Origin: Lumbricus rubellus
Lineage: Eukaryota; Annelida; Clitellata; Crassiclitellata; Lumbricidae
Assembly (NCBI GenBank): GCA_945859605.1
Contig: OX243814.1
Span: 23,222,548 to 23,286,547 of the forward strand
Length of the DNA stretch: 64,000 nucleotides
Direction: 5' to 3'
The translations under genes and the position numbers were made by a program. The notes beneath the pieces were generated by a model. The model saw only the letters and a list, made by a program, of their open reading frames with translations, was not told the DNA's origin and ran no database searches. Below, one piece after another: positions 24,835-40,210 of the stretch (positions are counted from its first letter, which is position 1; each line of letters starts with the position of its first letter).

Positions 24835-26525
24835 GAAAGTATGCTAAAAATGCACATGCTCAATAGTTGATATGCAGCTCGAAACTGCACTTGGATGCAG
24901 AATATGTGGTCTTTTGACAACAAGAAACATTACTAATCTGATTTAAACATTGTACATTGTGGAACAATTGATACAGAACAAGTATACTATGAAAGTATGC
25001 TAAAAAATGACATTCCAGAGCCGAGTTGCAACTATTTATAGCACTAATATGCAGAATATGTGGTCTTTTGACAATATGAAATGTTACTAATCCGATTTAA
25101 ACATTACACAGTGTTGGACAATTGATACAAAACAAGTACACTATGAAAGTATGCAAAAAATTCACATTTCAAGAGCTGATACGCAACTCTTTATGAACAT
25201 AGATGCAGAATATGTGGTCTTTTGACAACATGAAACATTACTAACCTAATTGAAACATTACACATATGCATACTTGTGTGGAACAATTGATAGAGCACAA
25301 GTATACTATGCAAGTATGCACAAATTCACATTTCCAGAGCCGATACACAACTCTTTATGCACATAGATGCAGAATATGTGGTATTTTGACAACATGAAAC
25401 AATACTAACCTAATTGAAACATTACACATATGCATACTTGTGTGGAACAATTGATAGAGCACAAGTATACTATGAAAGTATGCAAAAAATTCACATTTCC
25501 AGAGCTGATACACAACTCTTTATGCACATAGATGCAGAATATGTGGTATTTTGACAACATGAAACAATACTAACCTAATTGAAACATTACACATATGCAT
25601 ACTTGTGTGGAACAATTGATAGAGCACAAGTATACTATGCAAGTATGCACAAATTCACATTTCCAGAGCCGATACACAACTCTTTATGCACATAGATGCA
25701 GAATATGTGGTATTTTGACAACATGAAACAATACTAACCTAATTGAAACATTACACATATGCATACTTGTGTGGAACAAATGATAGAGCACAAGTATACT
25801 ATGAAAGTATGCACAAATTCACATTTCAAGAGCCGATACGCAACTCTTTATGCACATAGATGCAGAATATGTGGTATTTTGACAACATGAAACAATACTA
25901 ACCTAATTGAAACATTACACATATGCATACTTGTGTGGAACAATTGATAGAGCACAAGTATACTATGAAAGTATGCAAAAAATTCACATTTCCAGAGCCG
26001 ATACACAACTCTTTAGGCACATAGATGCAGAATATGTGGTATTTTGACAACATGAAACAATACTAACCTAATTGAAACATTACACATATGCATACTTGTG
26101 TGGAACAATTGATAGAGCACAAGTATACTATGAAAGTATGCAAAAAATTCACATTTCCAGAGCCGATACACAACTCTTTATGCACATAGATGCAGAATAT
26201 GTGGTATTTTGGCAACATGAAACAATACTAACCTAATTGAAACATTACACATATGCATACTTGTGTGGAACAATTGATAGAGCACAAGTATACTATGAAA
26301 GTATGCAAAAAATTCATATTTCCAGAGCCGATATGCAACTCTTTATGCACATAGATGCAGAATATGTGGTTTTTTGACAACATGAAACATTACTAACCTA
26401 ATTAAAACCATACACATATGCATACTTGCTAAAACTGCACTTTTCCAGAACCGATAGGCAACTCCATATTGCACTTAGATGCAGAATATGTGGTCTTTTG
26501 ACAACATGACACATTACAATATACG
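24835..26525. repeat. Satellite array, monomer about 165 bp, about ten copies
   Basis: The landmark GATGCAGAATATGTGG recurs at about 24,894, 25,049, 25,202, 25,366, 25,531, 25,695, 25,860, 26,024, 26,189, 26,354 and 26,479. Between 25,202 and 26,354 the spacing is 164-165 bp and monomers are nearly identical; the outer copies are diverged and have irregular spacing. Each monomer also carries TTTTGACAACATGAAAC, ACACATATGCATACTTG and GTATACTATGAAAGTATGC. Confidence 0.93.
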
Positions 26526-26811
26526 GTTGCAATATAGTCGTGTGGGGTAGCACAATGTTCTGCACACCAATACAACTTTAGAACTTGAAGAGTACTTTCA
26601 GCAGATACCAAATACTAATATCAGTGATGCATTTGCTTCTGTCATGGAAGAAATAACATAAAAATAATGTCATAAATAGACACAATGTCAAAATTCCAGT
26701 TGTAAAACAGGTCTTTAACATTTGGGATTTTTCCTATAAAAATGCATGCTGGCACCACAATTTTTAGAAAATATTTGATTTACATTTTGTATCACTAGTA
26801 CCAGGTAATTA

Positions 26812-26869
<58 letters not shown>
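26812..26869. repeat. (AAT)n microsatellite
   Basis: An uninterrupted AAT repeat of about 58 bp. Confidence 0.95.
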
Positions 26870-27227
26870 TGATTTATATAGCACGATAGCTCAGCCAAGG
26901 CCAAATGTCAGTTTAAATATGCTGTCATTTATTTCTATCACTATTTTAACATAATGTCAAAGTGTTTTCTCTACAAAATTGTCCAGTTATTCACGATCTG
27001 CCCGTCGGTTGTCTCATTAAGATAAAATTTTACCCTGACAACCAGTACTTGTGACAATAATTCCTGGTCATTTGGTATGAAGAACTGGACAGTTTGAAGC
27101 GTCTAAAGTGAAAAACTGACCAAAATATGTTTGCTGCTGAAGTTGGTTGGGTAGAACAAAAAAGTACGTAAATATGCATCTGTGTAATTTATGACATTTT
27201 CAGACTTCTTCCATAACTTTTGATCTA

Positions 27228-28663
27228 CAGGGTGGCTCAAAAAAAAATACCCCACCGGATAAAATGCAATATCTTCGCAACCCATTGACATTTTTCTACG
27301 AAAATTTCCCAATTTGTAGGGGAATGAATTTCCAACAATCCCTGAAAGTTTCAATTTAAACTTTTCATGTTTGCAAAAGTTACAGCTGTTTAAACTTTAA
27401 ATTCCGTTTTTTCGAATTTCCGCGGAAAAGTTAGCGTCACTTGTAGATTTTCATGTCAAATGATATCACTTTCACCACGACCGCAGAAATCCGTTTTACA
27501 GTTTATCGTAAAGCATAATGGGAGTGTGCACTCCCTGCTTTAACTCGAGATCAAACTATTTTTGTGAAGCTCAGTATGGCCTTGTTGATCGAGTCCTACG
27601 GCAACTGATCCCACATTAGCAGAAAGACTTCCTTCAGTTAGCCAATGTTCTCCAACTTGGGATGAAATGTCTTGCATCGTTCCAGCATAGGTTCCCAGTC
27701 GTAATAAACAAAAGAGTTAAGGTCTGGCGAGTTAAATTTACCGCAGTTGATGGCAATAAGATGGCATCATCATAGTCAGCCCTGCAGTGCGAGCAAGCAG
27801 GCGCACCGTCCTGCTGGAAAATAAAACCAAATGTTAGAACATACCTGCAGTCCTCAATCAGTCTGGGTAACAGAGTTCAACGGTAAGTTTGACATCTAAC
27901 CTACTGAATGGGGTGAAGTGCAGTCTTCCCTTGCAGCCGTAACACACGCCAGCAGATTTGACGCAGAAACCATGATGTGCTTTGCAAACTTTACCTTTGC
28001 GAGTACGAAGCGAATTTCGTGAACATCGCGCTTTTTTCCGTCAGACCAAACGACCACTGTCTTCCTGCTTGCTCACACGGCAAGGTTAGTTATGATGACG
28101 CTACCTTATTGTCATCAACTGCAGAATTTTTTTCCCAAACATGATTGACCAACAAACTCAATATACCTTAATCCTCTTGATTATCACATATGTGGAGCTC
28201 TGCTAGACATTTCATCCCAACTTGGGGAACATTGGCTGGCTGAAGAAAGTCTTGCTGCTAATGTGGGATCAGTTGCCAGAGGAGTCGATCAACAAGCCCA
28301 TACCGAGTTTCACAAAAAGAATTCGAGCTCGTATTAAAGCAGGAAATGTACACTCCCATGATCCCATCATACTTTACGATAAACTGTAAAACGGATTTCT
28401 GAGGTGGCAGTGAAAGGTGATATTATTTGACATGGAAATCAACAAAATTAATGACGTTAATTTTTCCGCGGAAATTCGAAAAAACCGAATTGAAAGTTTA
28501 AACAGCTGTAACTTTTGCAAACTTGAAAATTTGAAAGTGAAACTTTCAGGGATTGTTGGAAATTCATTCCCCTACAAATTGGGAATTTTTTGTAGAAAAT
28601 TGTCAATGGGTTGCGAAGATATTGCATTTTATCCGGTGGGGTATTTTTTTTTGAGCCACCCTG
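27228..28663. mobile_element. Palindromic Tc1/mariner derivative (element A)
   Basis: The ends CAGGGTGGCTCAAAAAAAA and its complement sit between TA dinucleotides (27226-27227, 28664-28665). Imperfect inverted arms run 27228-27801 and 28074-28663 around a spacer of about 270 bp. Both arms encode decayed transposase C-terminal sequence: NPLDYHI(C)GALLD on the plus strand near 28,170, and its relative on the minus strand. The spacer and left arm read as minus-strand transposase with FQQDGAPA near 27,810. So the 3' half of a mariner-like element is duplicated head to head. No open transposase remains. Confidence 0.85.
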
Positions 28664-29420
28664 TAGAGCAGCTAAACACATTTGTTTTCCAGTTTTGAGT
28701 TATGAACATTGCATAGAATTGCACGATCAAAAACCTTTCATCTCCGTGATAGCAGTCACTTTCAACTGACCAAATGGGCATGTGGGACACCCGATAAACA
28801 AGTCAATCACACGTCATTGGAGAAATTGAAGAAAAACCTTTTTATTGACACCAAACTCTAAGTAAGTAATCTTTAAAGCAGTGTAATTTTGTAGAACAGC
28901 CTGCAGGAATTGGCAAGACAGGCAAAGAAAGCTTGACTCCAAACATATCCAGCCTGATACCCAGAATGTTTGAGATGTCACACTTGTAATGCATCTTGCC
29001 TTAGTGGAATGTTCTCAATTGTTCTACCTTTTCATGCAATACTTCCGGACAAGTTCTTTAGCTCCGGCCAACAAAGGCTGAATTTGCGACACAATATTTT
29101 CTTTGGTTTTTATGTCTCAATTGGGTCTTTCTCCTAAGCATCTTTGTGATCTCATGCTTCGTCTCCTCTCTGCCTCACCATTGGATCCTCTCATATTCTC
29201 TGATTAGCCTGACTTATATGTTCCTCATGTCTGCACTGGCTCAATCCAGTTGCTTTGCCTGCATAGATCCCTCTCTACAGAATGGAATTCCACAATCAAT
29301 TCGCTCCACCTTGTTTCTCGACAGCAACTTTATTCTGGCAAACAAAAACACACAGGATAATCTATCGCTTAAGCGTTATAAAAATTATTCATCATTTAGT
29401 GGATTGTAGCGTTGGATGCA
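28664..29420. other. Region without recognised gene
   Basis: Short frames only; no repeat boundary or coding similarity recognised. Confidence 0.35.
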
Positions 29421-29600
29421 GATAAGTAGGATTGACGAAAAGATTTCTCGGTAAACAGAAGTTGGATTAATGAAAAATGTTTACTTAAATAGAAGTGGAA
29501 TCAATGAAAAGATTCTTGCTGAAATTAAAACTGGATTGATGAACAATATATTTTATTTAAATATAGATTGATAAGAAATAGTTGTTGTAGACCAAATAAA
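29420..29600 (+). repeat. Diverged tandem repeats, about 35-bp period
   Basis: Five loose copies of a unit built on AGAAGTTGGATTAATGAAAA occur near 29,426, 29,460, 29,497, 29,530 and 29,566. The same unit makes up the interior of the foldback-type element at 49.4-49.9 kb. Confidence 0.6.
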
Positions 29601-29684
29601 AGCAATACTGATTTAAAAATAAATTCTTCCCTTAATGAAACTTATGGAAGCTAGATCGATGAAAAGGCTAATCGTGCAGACAAC

Positions 29685-30445
29685 GGCCCTGTTCATGCAG
29701 GCAGTATATCCACCCAAAAAATTGCTAAAATAGAGTGCTGTGACATATCAGCCTTTTCCCATGGTGCAATGCATTGAGTAAGTAATCAACACAACAAATT
29801 AGCACAACTTCTAAGTAAGTAAATAGTACATTTTATTTTATTACAGCAATAGAAGAAATTAAGAAATGTAGACCAAATTAATGAAAACTAAGTTTTCATA
29901 TTATGACGAAATAGGGATAATTAAAACAGGTCTACCAAATTGATGAAAAAATAAGTATTCAAGTTAATAAGAAAAATGTTGGGGAAAAAATAATGGAAGC
30001 ACACAATAGTAGGTTAAGGCATCATCAGTGTAGGTTAGAGTTAGATTGTGTTCTTATTAGATTCTGTTCACTGGCATATATCTTTGCACAGTATCTGATG
30101 TTAACGCTATTCCTAACCCAAACCAACAAACAAGGCGCCTAACCAGACCCTAACCGAAATTCACAATGCTCAACCTGACCCAAGACATCAAGAGATGCTT
30201 AAAAGCGAATAATCAGTTTTAGGAGAGCAGGTTTCTTCACTTTCGAACTTTCTATTTAATGGTATTATTTACTTAATATTTTAAATTATAATTATTAACT
30301 TTTTACCTATTAACTTAACCCTTTTACTTGGGATTTCGTGTTGATTACTTAATGAGAGCATTGCATCATGGCAATGATGCTGATAAGTCGCAGCGCTCTA
30401 TTTTAGCGATTTCTTGGACGGCCATGCCGTTTACATGGACAGGCC
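29685..30445. mobile_element. DNA transposon-like element with about 100-bp inverted ends (element F)
   Basis: The left end (GGCCCTGTTCATG, then GCTAAAATAGAG near 29,725) is mirrored at the right end (CTCTATTTTAGC near 30,400, then CATGGACAGGCC ending at 30,445). Similarity extends over about 100 bp on each side, to a shared AAGTAATCAACAC. No target duplication is clear, and the interior has no coding frame; it includes further GATGAAAA-type repeats. Superfamily uncertain. Confidence 0.65.
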
Positions 30446-30539
30446 ATAGTCTGCAAAATTAAAATGAAAAGTATTCATGCCAAAGCAGAAGTAGGATTGA
30501 TGGAAAATACTTATGCTGCGATAGGTGAATAATTTAGAA

Positions 30540-33190
30540 CGCTATTTAAGCGATACATTACACACACTGCACGTTCAATTAACTGGCAAGTACTGAGACT
30601 GCCGAGTCGATTAAAAGCACTGGTTAAACATCGCTACGTTATTCAAATTCTAACCTTCCAAACACAACTATTGAAATGCATGCAAATTTACATAATCCAT
30701 GTTCAAAAATATTAATGTTCTTGCGCACAATACGAGCGAAAAACAACTTTAATTAATAATTGTTTATAAGTGCTCAGCCCAATTATCGCTCATGAAACTA
30801 GTTTTCAAGCCTAGCTGTCGCACAAGGTTGGCTCTGTAGATCGAAAATAGCCCAATAAATTCGCCCAAATGGTCGATCTAAGAGCAAAAGTAACCGAATT
30901 TTCGGACATTTTACTAATTTTTTTAGTTATGTTCCGGATCGAATTAATTGATGCCTCTGGCTGAAAAGTCTTAAAATATGTTTTTCTTCAATACAAAAAA
31001 GTTTGTTGCTTTTATCCACAGTTTGCACAATGCAAGAGCTTAACGTCCTCACTATATAGGCTATGTAATCGCCATATCTACAGTTCATTCCAAATTTCGA
31101 TAGGTTTACTCTTTTCCTGAACATAGACATATAACCGAAACCGCCTCAAAGATGTCCACTCTGAGTAGGCCTATAATATATAACTACCAAGTTTCTGCCT
31201 AACTTTTTTTTACCACTAACTTCTCGTTGGTTCACACAATTAGGCAAAAAGTAAGCTAACTGCACAAGATCAGATTTTCAACTGCAAAAATTTCTTTCCC
31301 AGCTACACACTTTTGTCCAGCTGCACGTTAAAATAAACCCTGTTGTTAAGCATCATATTATTTTGCTAGCAAAATTTGTTTGCGGCTTTGATAGATAGAA
31401 GTCATAGAACATAATTTAATTAGCTTAGCCTAATTAACAATGTATAGCCTAATGTAATCAAATGCCATCGTATGACTCTAGCATAATACAATAATAAAAC
31501 AGGCTAAATGTGGACGTCATCTTTAAAGATTTATTTTGCGTAGCCTACGTCAGTGCTAAAAGTGTAAAAAAAGTGCCTGGACGCCCTTGCGTTTCTAAAA
31601 GAAGTGCCTTACATTTTCAGGTGTGCTGGCCAATTAAATAGCCTATAAGTGGCAGGACGGCATAGTGATTTGAAAAGAAGTGCCAGGACGCCGTCCATGA
31701 CCGTCCTGCCACAATATAAACCCTGGCGCACGTACATTTTTGCCGAGACCCTCTTCTCTTTCCCCCCCCCCATAGGCCTACACACCCTTACGCAAACCCC
31801 CCAAATCCGGCCACCCCTCCCCTCCCTGCGTGCGTGACAACCCACATAAAATTATAGTTCAAGCTTTAATAAATAACCTTCAGAAATGGCGTTGCATTGA
31901 ACCATGTCTCTGAACTTTATGTGGTTTGTAACTGTTTTTTCTCTCTCTAAAGCTGCTCGACTTTTGTCAGCTATAGGTTCAGTGCGTACAAGGTTTTTGT
32001 AAATAAGTAGAACAGCAGTTGAGCAGGTTTTTTGCATTATATCTTTAAACAATTGATGGACATGGCATGACTCTGACTTGCCATGACCACCCTCCGCGCC
32101 GCTCTACTTTGTCCTTCTGGTTTTGTCAAGGAACGCCGTGATAACAATTCGTGTATTTATACGAAAGTCCAAAGATCTGATCCGATAGAAGCCCGAGTGT
32201 GATTTGCGGTAAGCCATGGATAACTGTTCATTAGTAGATGAACGTGAAAACAATACAGTGCATGATTATTTGAAACACTGTGTGTATGAAGCATGCAGAG
32301 CCAGGTTAACCACTCTGAGACCACTCAGTGTCCACATGGACATTATAAACCAGAGGAACCTTAATAATAATAATAAAATTATAATCATAATATCAATGGC
32401 AATTTCTATGGCGCTGTATCACATTATACAAAGGCGTCTCACATACGCTTCTCGTACTGAGTATGACAAGATGAAAGATGCCGATCAAGACCGTAGCCAG
32501 GATTTATTGGAGGGGAGGGGGTTATTCGACCTTGAGCAAGCCGACAAGCAACCAAATCAACTGACTAATGGGTTTGAAGGATGATTTAATCTATTGTGAA
32601 ATGTCACATAGAAATAATTAAGAGCTTCAAAATGAAATCCCCATTAGTCCAATGTTATATCATGATTGTGTTAGTAAATGCATAATTTCATGGTATAGCA
32701 TTATTTCATTACAGAGGTCTACTGCGCTACATGAAATTAGAATGCGAACCGAGCAAGTTTCTTCTAATGGCATCATGCAAATTGTCTAGAGTATCCAGAC
32801 CTATAACTAGCATGATGCTAGAAAGCTGGATTCTTGTTTTCAGCTGCATAATTTCGTCAATTTCTAAACTAATATTTTGCATCTGTTCCAATAAAATATG
32901 AGAATGCAGTTTCGTACAATTTTTACGTTTCAAATGACAAAAGCATGCTAACTGCAGATACTGGGGAGTGGGAGTATTTTTTGGTTGGCCTATAGCTATT
33001 CCATTCGATGATTCGAGACACTGATCAGTGAAGGTTGATTGGAATACTGCTTTATTTGCGTTGCGTTAATAAGATGTTCGTAGTCTTCATTAGAAGATTT
33101 TACTGGTTTGTCGCCTACGACTATTTAGGCTACTTTGAATGTTAGGCTAAGCTACGTATCCAATTATTATCATCATTCATAGTAAGGAAG
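30540..33190. other. Region without recognised gene
   Basis: It contains a perfect 12-bp inverted repeat GTGGCAGGACGG (31,649-31,660 and 31,701-31,712) and a head of the CCGTAGCCAGGAT repeat family near 32,495. One open frame, 32,216-32,584 (+), encodes 122 residues with a hydrophobic stretch (KIIIIISMAISMALYHIIQ), but it runs into that repeat and has no family resemblance, so I do not call it a gene. Confidence 0.4.
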
Positions 33191-33194
33191 TATT

Positions 33195-33275
33195 TAACCA
33201 TCTCTTCGCGGAACCCCTGTGCCCACCCCGCGGAACTCTTGGGTTCCGCGGAACCCACTTTGGAAAACGCTTAAT
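33195..33275 (-). mobile_element. hAT-like terminal fragment
   Basis: Read on the minus strand, AAGCGTTTTCCAAAGTGGGT followed by TCCGCGGAACCC resembles the CAGTGTTTCCCAAAGTGGG end of many hAT elements. Only one end is visible. Confidence 0.45.
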
Positions 33276-33449
33276 TATAATTATAGGCTATGCATTTTAC
33301 GTTATCAATTCGCTTTTGAGCAGACTTGCATTTCTGACGGGTAAGTTAGGACTGCTTTGGTCGCATTTCCTCTATAAGCTCACTGAATCTTCACTGCCAA
33401 CCAACAATTACTGAAGACTGTTGCAACGATTATTTTTTCATTCGTTAAC

Positions 33450-34275
33450 TGAATAAATCCATCCAAAACCCAATTCATTTGGCTTGGCGGTCGCAGGCAA
33501 TTGGCTGGTCTAGACCTGCACCATTTGGCTCAGACTTTCCCCCACATTGCTTTCTCTCATACAGTCCGTGATCTTGGAGTGACACTTGACCAAGAACTAA
33601 ACCTCTCGCAGCATGTTAACCTAGTAACTCGAAGCTGCTATTATCAGCTCCGCCAGTTGCGTGTTGTCCTGCGGTCTCTATCTCACGATGCTGCTGTGGT
33701 CCTTGTTCACGCGTTTGTAACCAGCAGAATTGATCATTGCTGCTCAGTTCTTGTTGGTCACCCATCTAGCTTAATAGGGCGTCTTGACCGGGTCATGCGC
33801 TCTGCTGCTCGGCTTATTGGTCATATTCCAAAATTTTCCCCGGTCTCTGCCTACATGCGTAATGTTCTGCACTGGCTTCCTGTCTCGCAGCGCATCTCAT
33901 ACAGAATAGCAGCGCTTGTCTGGCGGTGCCTCACTGGCTGTGCTCCATCCTACTTATCTGATCTTTGTCGCCCTGTCTCCGACATAGCCTCCCGTCGAGC
34001 TTTACGCTCTTCGGCCAATGGGGAGCTGCTGGTCCCTCGAACCCGCTGTGCTACCAGGCAGCGTAGAGCCTTCTCGGTTGTTGGCCCGTCCACATGGAAT
34101 GGGCTCCCGCTTGCGCTACGCTCGCTACCTCGGAATAATTTGCCTGCCTTCTACAAGTTACTTAAGACCTATTTTTTTAGCCGTGGCTGGGCTGGGAGCG
34201 CCTCTGAGTAGACTTCTTGAAGAGGCGCTATATAAGTTTTCGGAATGAATGAATGAATGAATGAATGAATAGAAA
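33450..34275 (+). mobile_element. CR1/L2-like LINE, 5'-truncated, with intact C-terminal frame
   Basis: The frame from about 33,455 to 34,211 (INPSKTQFIWLGGRR, VRDLGVTLDQEL, YYQLRQLRVVLRSLS, RLDRVMRSAARLIG, LHWLPVSQRI, GPSTWNGLPLALRS) is the C-terminal third of a CR1/L2-type reverse transcriptase. The catalytic domain is missing. After the stop, the tail has a stem-loop GCGCCTCT...AGAGGCGC (34,198-34,228), CTATATAAG and (GAAT)n up to 34,270, the usual end of such elements. The open frame suggests a fairly recent insertion. Confidence 0.88.
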
Positions 34276-34738
34276 AGTATTGCATTATTATGCCAAATCC
34301 TAGTTCAAAATGTGGTTGTGTTTTGTGTAGCTTATCCTTGTGAAATTGGCGCATTGTGATCAAGTCGGTTTCGTTGTTTAGCAACGTTCCGGCCAGCTCA
34401 TGTCCTATATATTACAGACGTCCATTGATTGACAACACTACCTGCTTACGGGTCTCATTGACAGCAATTTCACAAGATGGAAGAAGAAGAAATAGATTTG
34501 AAAACATTAGACCGACAGACAATTGTTGTCTGAGCACTAAATAACCCTTAAACCAACTCCGCGGTAGAGCTCTGCTGCTGGAGTGCATTCTTAAGGTCGT
34601 TCCTCGCAAGTAGGGATCGCACATGCGACCGGCTGTCTCTAACAGAGGTACATGTAGCCTACGATCAGTCGCCTCTTCTTCAGTAGCATCTCTGACTTAT
34701 ACGACTACGACGAAGACCGACGCTAAAACGAATAGGCA
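34275..34738 (+). promoter_or_regulatory. Presumed CDO1 promoter and 5' UTR
   Basis: About 460 bp separate the LINE tail from the CDO1 start codon. No TATA box or other definite promoter element could be assigned. The LINE ends here, so its insertion fixes the upstream limit of the intergenic space. Confidence 0.25.
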
Positions 34739-37956
<3,218 letters not shown>

Positions 37957-38400
37957 GCTGTGATCGTGTTTTCTGACGATGTTCATGTGAGGCGTAAACG
38001 ACGCAGAAAGGTCAACACTGATACGAATAGATCTATCGTTTACAAATGATCAACTCCAAGAGATATTTTCGAATTATGGTGGATCAGACAATCAGCAGAA
38101 ATATCTTAGATTTGTGATTTTGGGCAAGAATTGCAATCGTGAACAGTCATTATAGTATTATTACGAATTAGGCTATATACCAGATGCAAAAAGAGAAAAT
38201 TACTGGCAAACTGCATAGGAAAGAGCCTTAGTTGCATATTATTACAACTGTTATTTAGATACGAGGATCTTAACCTTTTCCGCGCACATCACACTGAGAC
38301 TTAAGCCTACAACAAAATTTGACAACTCACCATGCAATCACCTTGTCAGTAATCGTTAAAACGAGAATAAAGATAAAATACCTTATGAAATTTAAAATTG
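37957..38400 (+). other. Probable CDO1 3' UTR
   Basis: The stretch from the stop codon to AATAAA at 38366-38371 is AT-rich and non-coding; cleavage about 20 bases later would be usual. Confidence 0.5.
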
Positions 38401-38832
38401 TTGAAATTTTAATGAATGAAATTGCTCACATTGAATGCTTTCATCTGTCTAATTATTCTAAAATTCTAAATTCCACTAAACTAAATCTACGATTGAACGT
38501 CGCAAATTTATGACTCTAGACTTAGGTTGATTGTTTTGCCTCACAGTTAATTGGATTTTTGCTCCTGGATTTTTGGTTGACCACAGTAAGACGAATATCC
38601 AAAGGTTTTATGAGTGCATGCCTAAAAATTATGTACATTGCGTAGGCTATATAGGCATAGGCCTAGCAACCTAGCCAGAGGTCCATGGACACTTTAAGCT
38701 TATGGTTTTGCCCTTTAAAGAGACCAACGGATGAAAATAATAGGATAGTTACATGAAACCGTTTTTAGGTTAAAAGAGCATGAAAGTTATCATCAATTAT
38801 TCATTCGTGCAAGCCACACTAATGTCACCTTG

Positions 38833-39370
38833 TCACCTTGTGCTGTCAGCTCGAGGAGCTCTAGCGACCGTCATGACCAGCTGCCTTCTCCACTCCGTTC
38901 CGTTCTGCGCTTCATCCCTCAGTTGTTCAAGATTCCTCTGTACATCCTCCATCCATCTGGTCCTTGGTCGTCCTCTTCTCCTCGTACCCTCTCCACACGC
39001 CAGCAGCATCGCCTTCTCCAGTCCATCCATGACCGAAATACATCAGCTTCTGTTTGACAGTGCAATGACATATATCACCTCTTCATTGCCCTATCTCCTG
39101 GACCACATATTCATTTGTCCTCCTCTCCCGTCACGATATTCCCAACAGCCTCCTCCATATCTACATTTCACACGCAGCAATGTTGTTATCCAACGCCTTC
39201 GTCTTCGTCCCCGTCTCGCTTTCATATAACACTATGGGGAAAATCATTGCTTTGACCAACCTCGCCTTTGTCTGTAAGCTCACATGCCTGTCCCTCCATA
39301 TCTTATCCATCCCCTGCATTGCAGCTTTGCCATTGAAATTATCCGCCTCACTGATGTAGTTCAAGGCAAA
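38833..39370 (-). mobile_element. RTE-like non-LTR retrotransposon, C-terminal fragment
   Basis: Minus-strand frames read QTKARLVKAMIFPIVLYESE followed by T.TKTKALDNNIAACEM (39,180-39,330) and RRRGRPRTRWMEDVQRNLEQ (near 38,930), the order and motifs of the C-terminal end of RTE-type endonuclease/reverse-transcriptase proteins. It is frameshifted and lacks the catalytic domains. Confidence 0.8.
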
Positions 39371-39389
39371 GCAAGAAAGCATTTGATAA

Positions 39390-40010
39390 AGACAGCTAGA
39401 CAAAGCTGAAACTAAACGTCGTACCGTCTAATTATTGTCACGGAAAACTGGAAAAAGTACAGAAAATTTTGTAGTTAAAAAGCTTGAGGAAATTAAGACC
39501 CTGGACTTTGCCCACCTTCATTATTAAGATAAGGCTGCTAAGCTTTGATTACGCAAACAGGCTGACCTATAATTTCACGGAATCTATTGTATAGATTCGC
39601 GAAAGTTTCCGTTTCTTTATGAAACTGCCCACATAACAGACCTGTGAGCTTAGTGCTTGTATAATGTATGTATTATACCAGATGCATCAAAGCTTGGTTC
39701 GCTGCTGTTCAAAGGCACTTTTCATGACAAAGACGATCATAGTCTCCGTCCCCCCCTCCATCCACCCTTGAGACTGGCAATGGCAGAGTACGAACAGTGA
39801 CGGAGTTCAGATGCATCGTAATTTATGGTCGACCATATATGTTCGACTCTGGGTCTGAACTGGATTGGACTCGACATGTGCCTTGGCTGCTCATAGCTTT
39901 GCGACAAACGAAGAAGACCAGACAGTTCGATGTCCTTTATCGTTGATTGCTAAGAGTGTCAGCTGCTCTCATGCAGCTCCAACCCCCCCCCCCCACCACC
40001 ACCACCACCC
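39390..40010. other. Region without recognised gene
   Basis: Nothing beyond short frames and a C-rich run (39,985-40,010). Confidence 0.35.
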
Positions 40011-40017
40011 CGCCATC

Positions 40018-40089
40018 GTCAGTACATCGTCAGTACATTGTCAGTACATTGTCAGTACATTGTCAGTACATCGTCAGTACATTGTCAGC
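40018..40089 (+). repeat. 12-bp tandem repeat (GTCAGTACATTG-type)
   Basis: Six copies of GTCAGTACATCG or GTCAGTACATTG in a row. Confidence 0.9.
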
Positions 40090-40210
40090 CTTGACATGAA
40101 CTGAACTGCTCAGCTGCAGAGAGAACATCTCGTTCGCGCTTATCTTCTGATTGTTCAAACGAATAAACAACTCGCTCTGACGTATACATGTATCCTATAT
40201 AATATATATA

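Noticed and set aside
32216..32584. 122-residue frame with hydrophobic segment
   Set aside because: It runs into a dispersed repeat head (CCGTAGCCAGGAT) and shows no conserved features.
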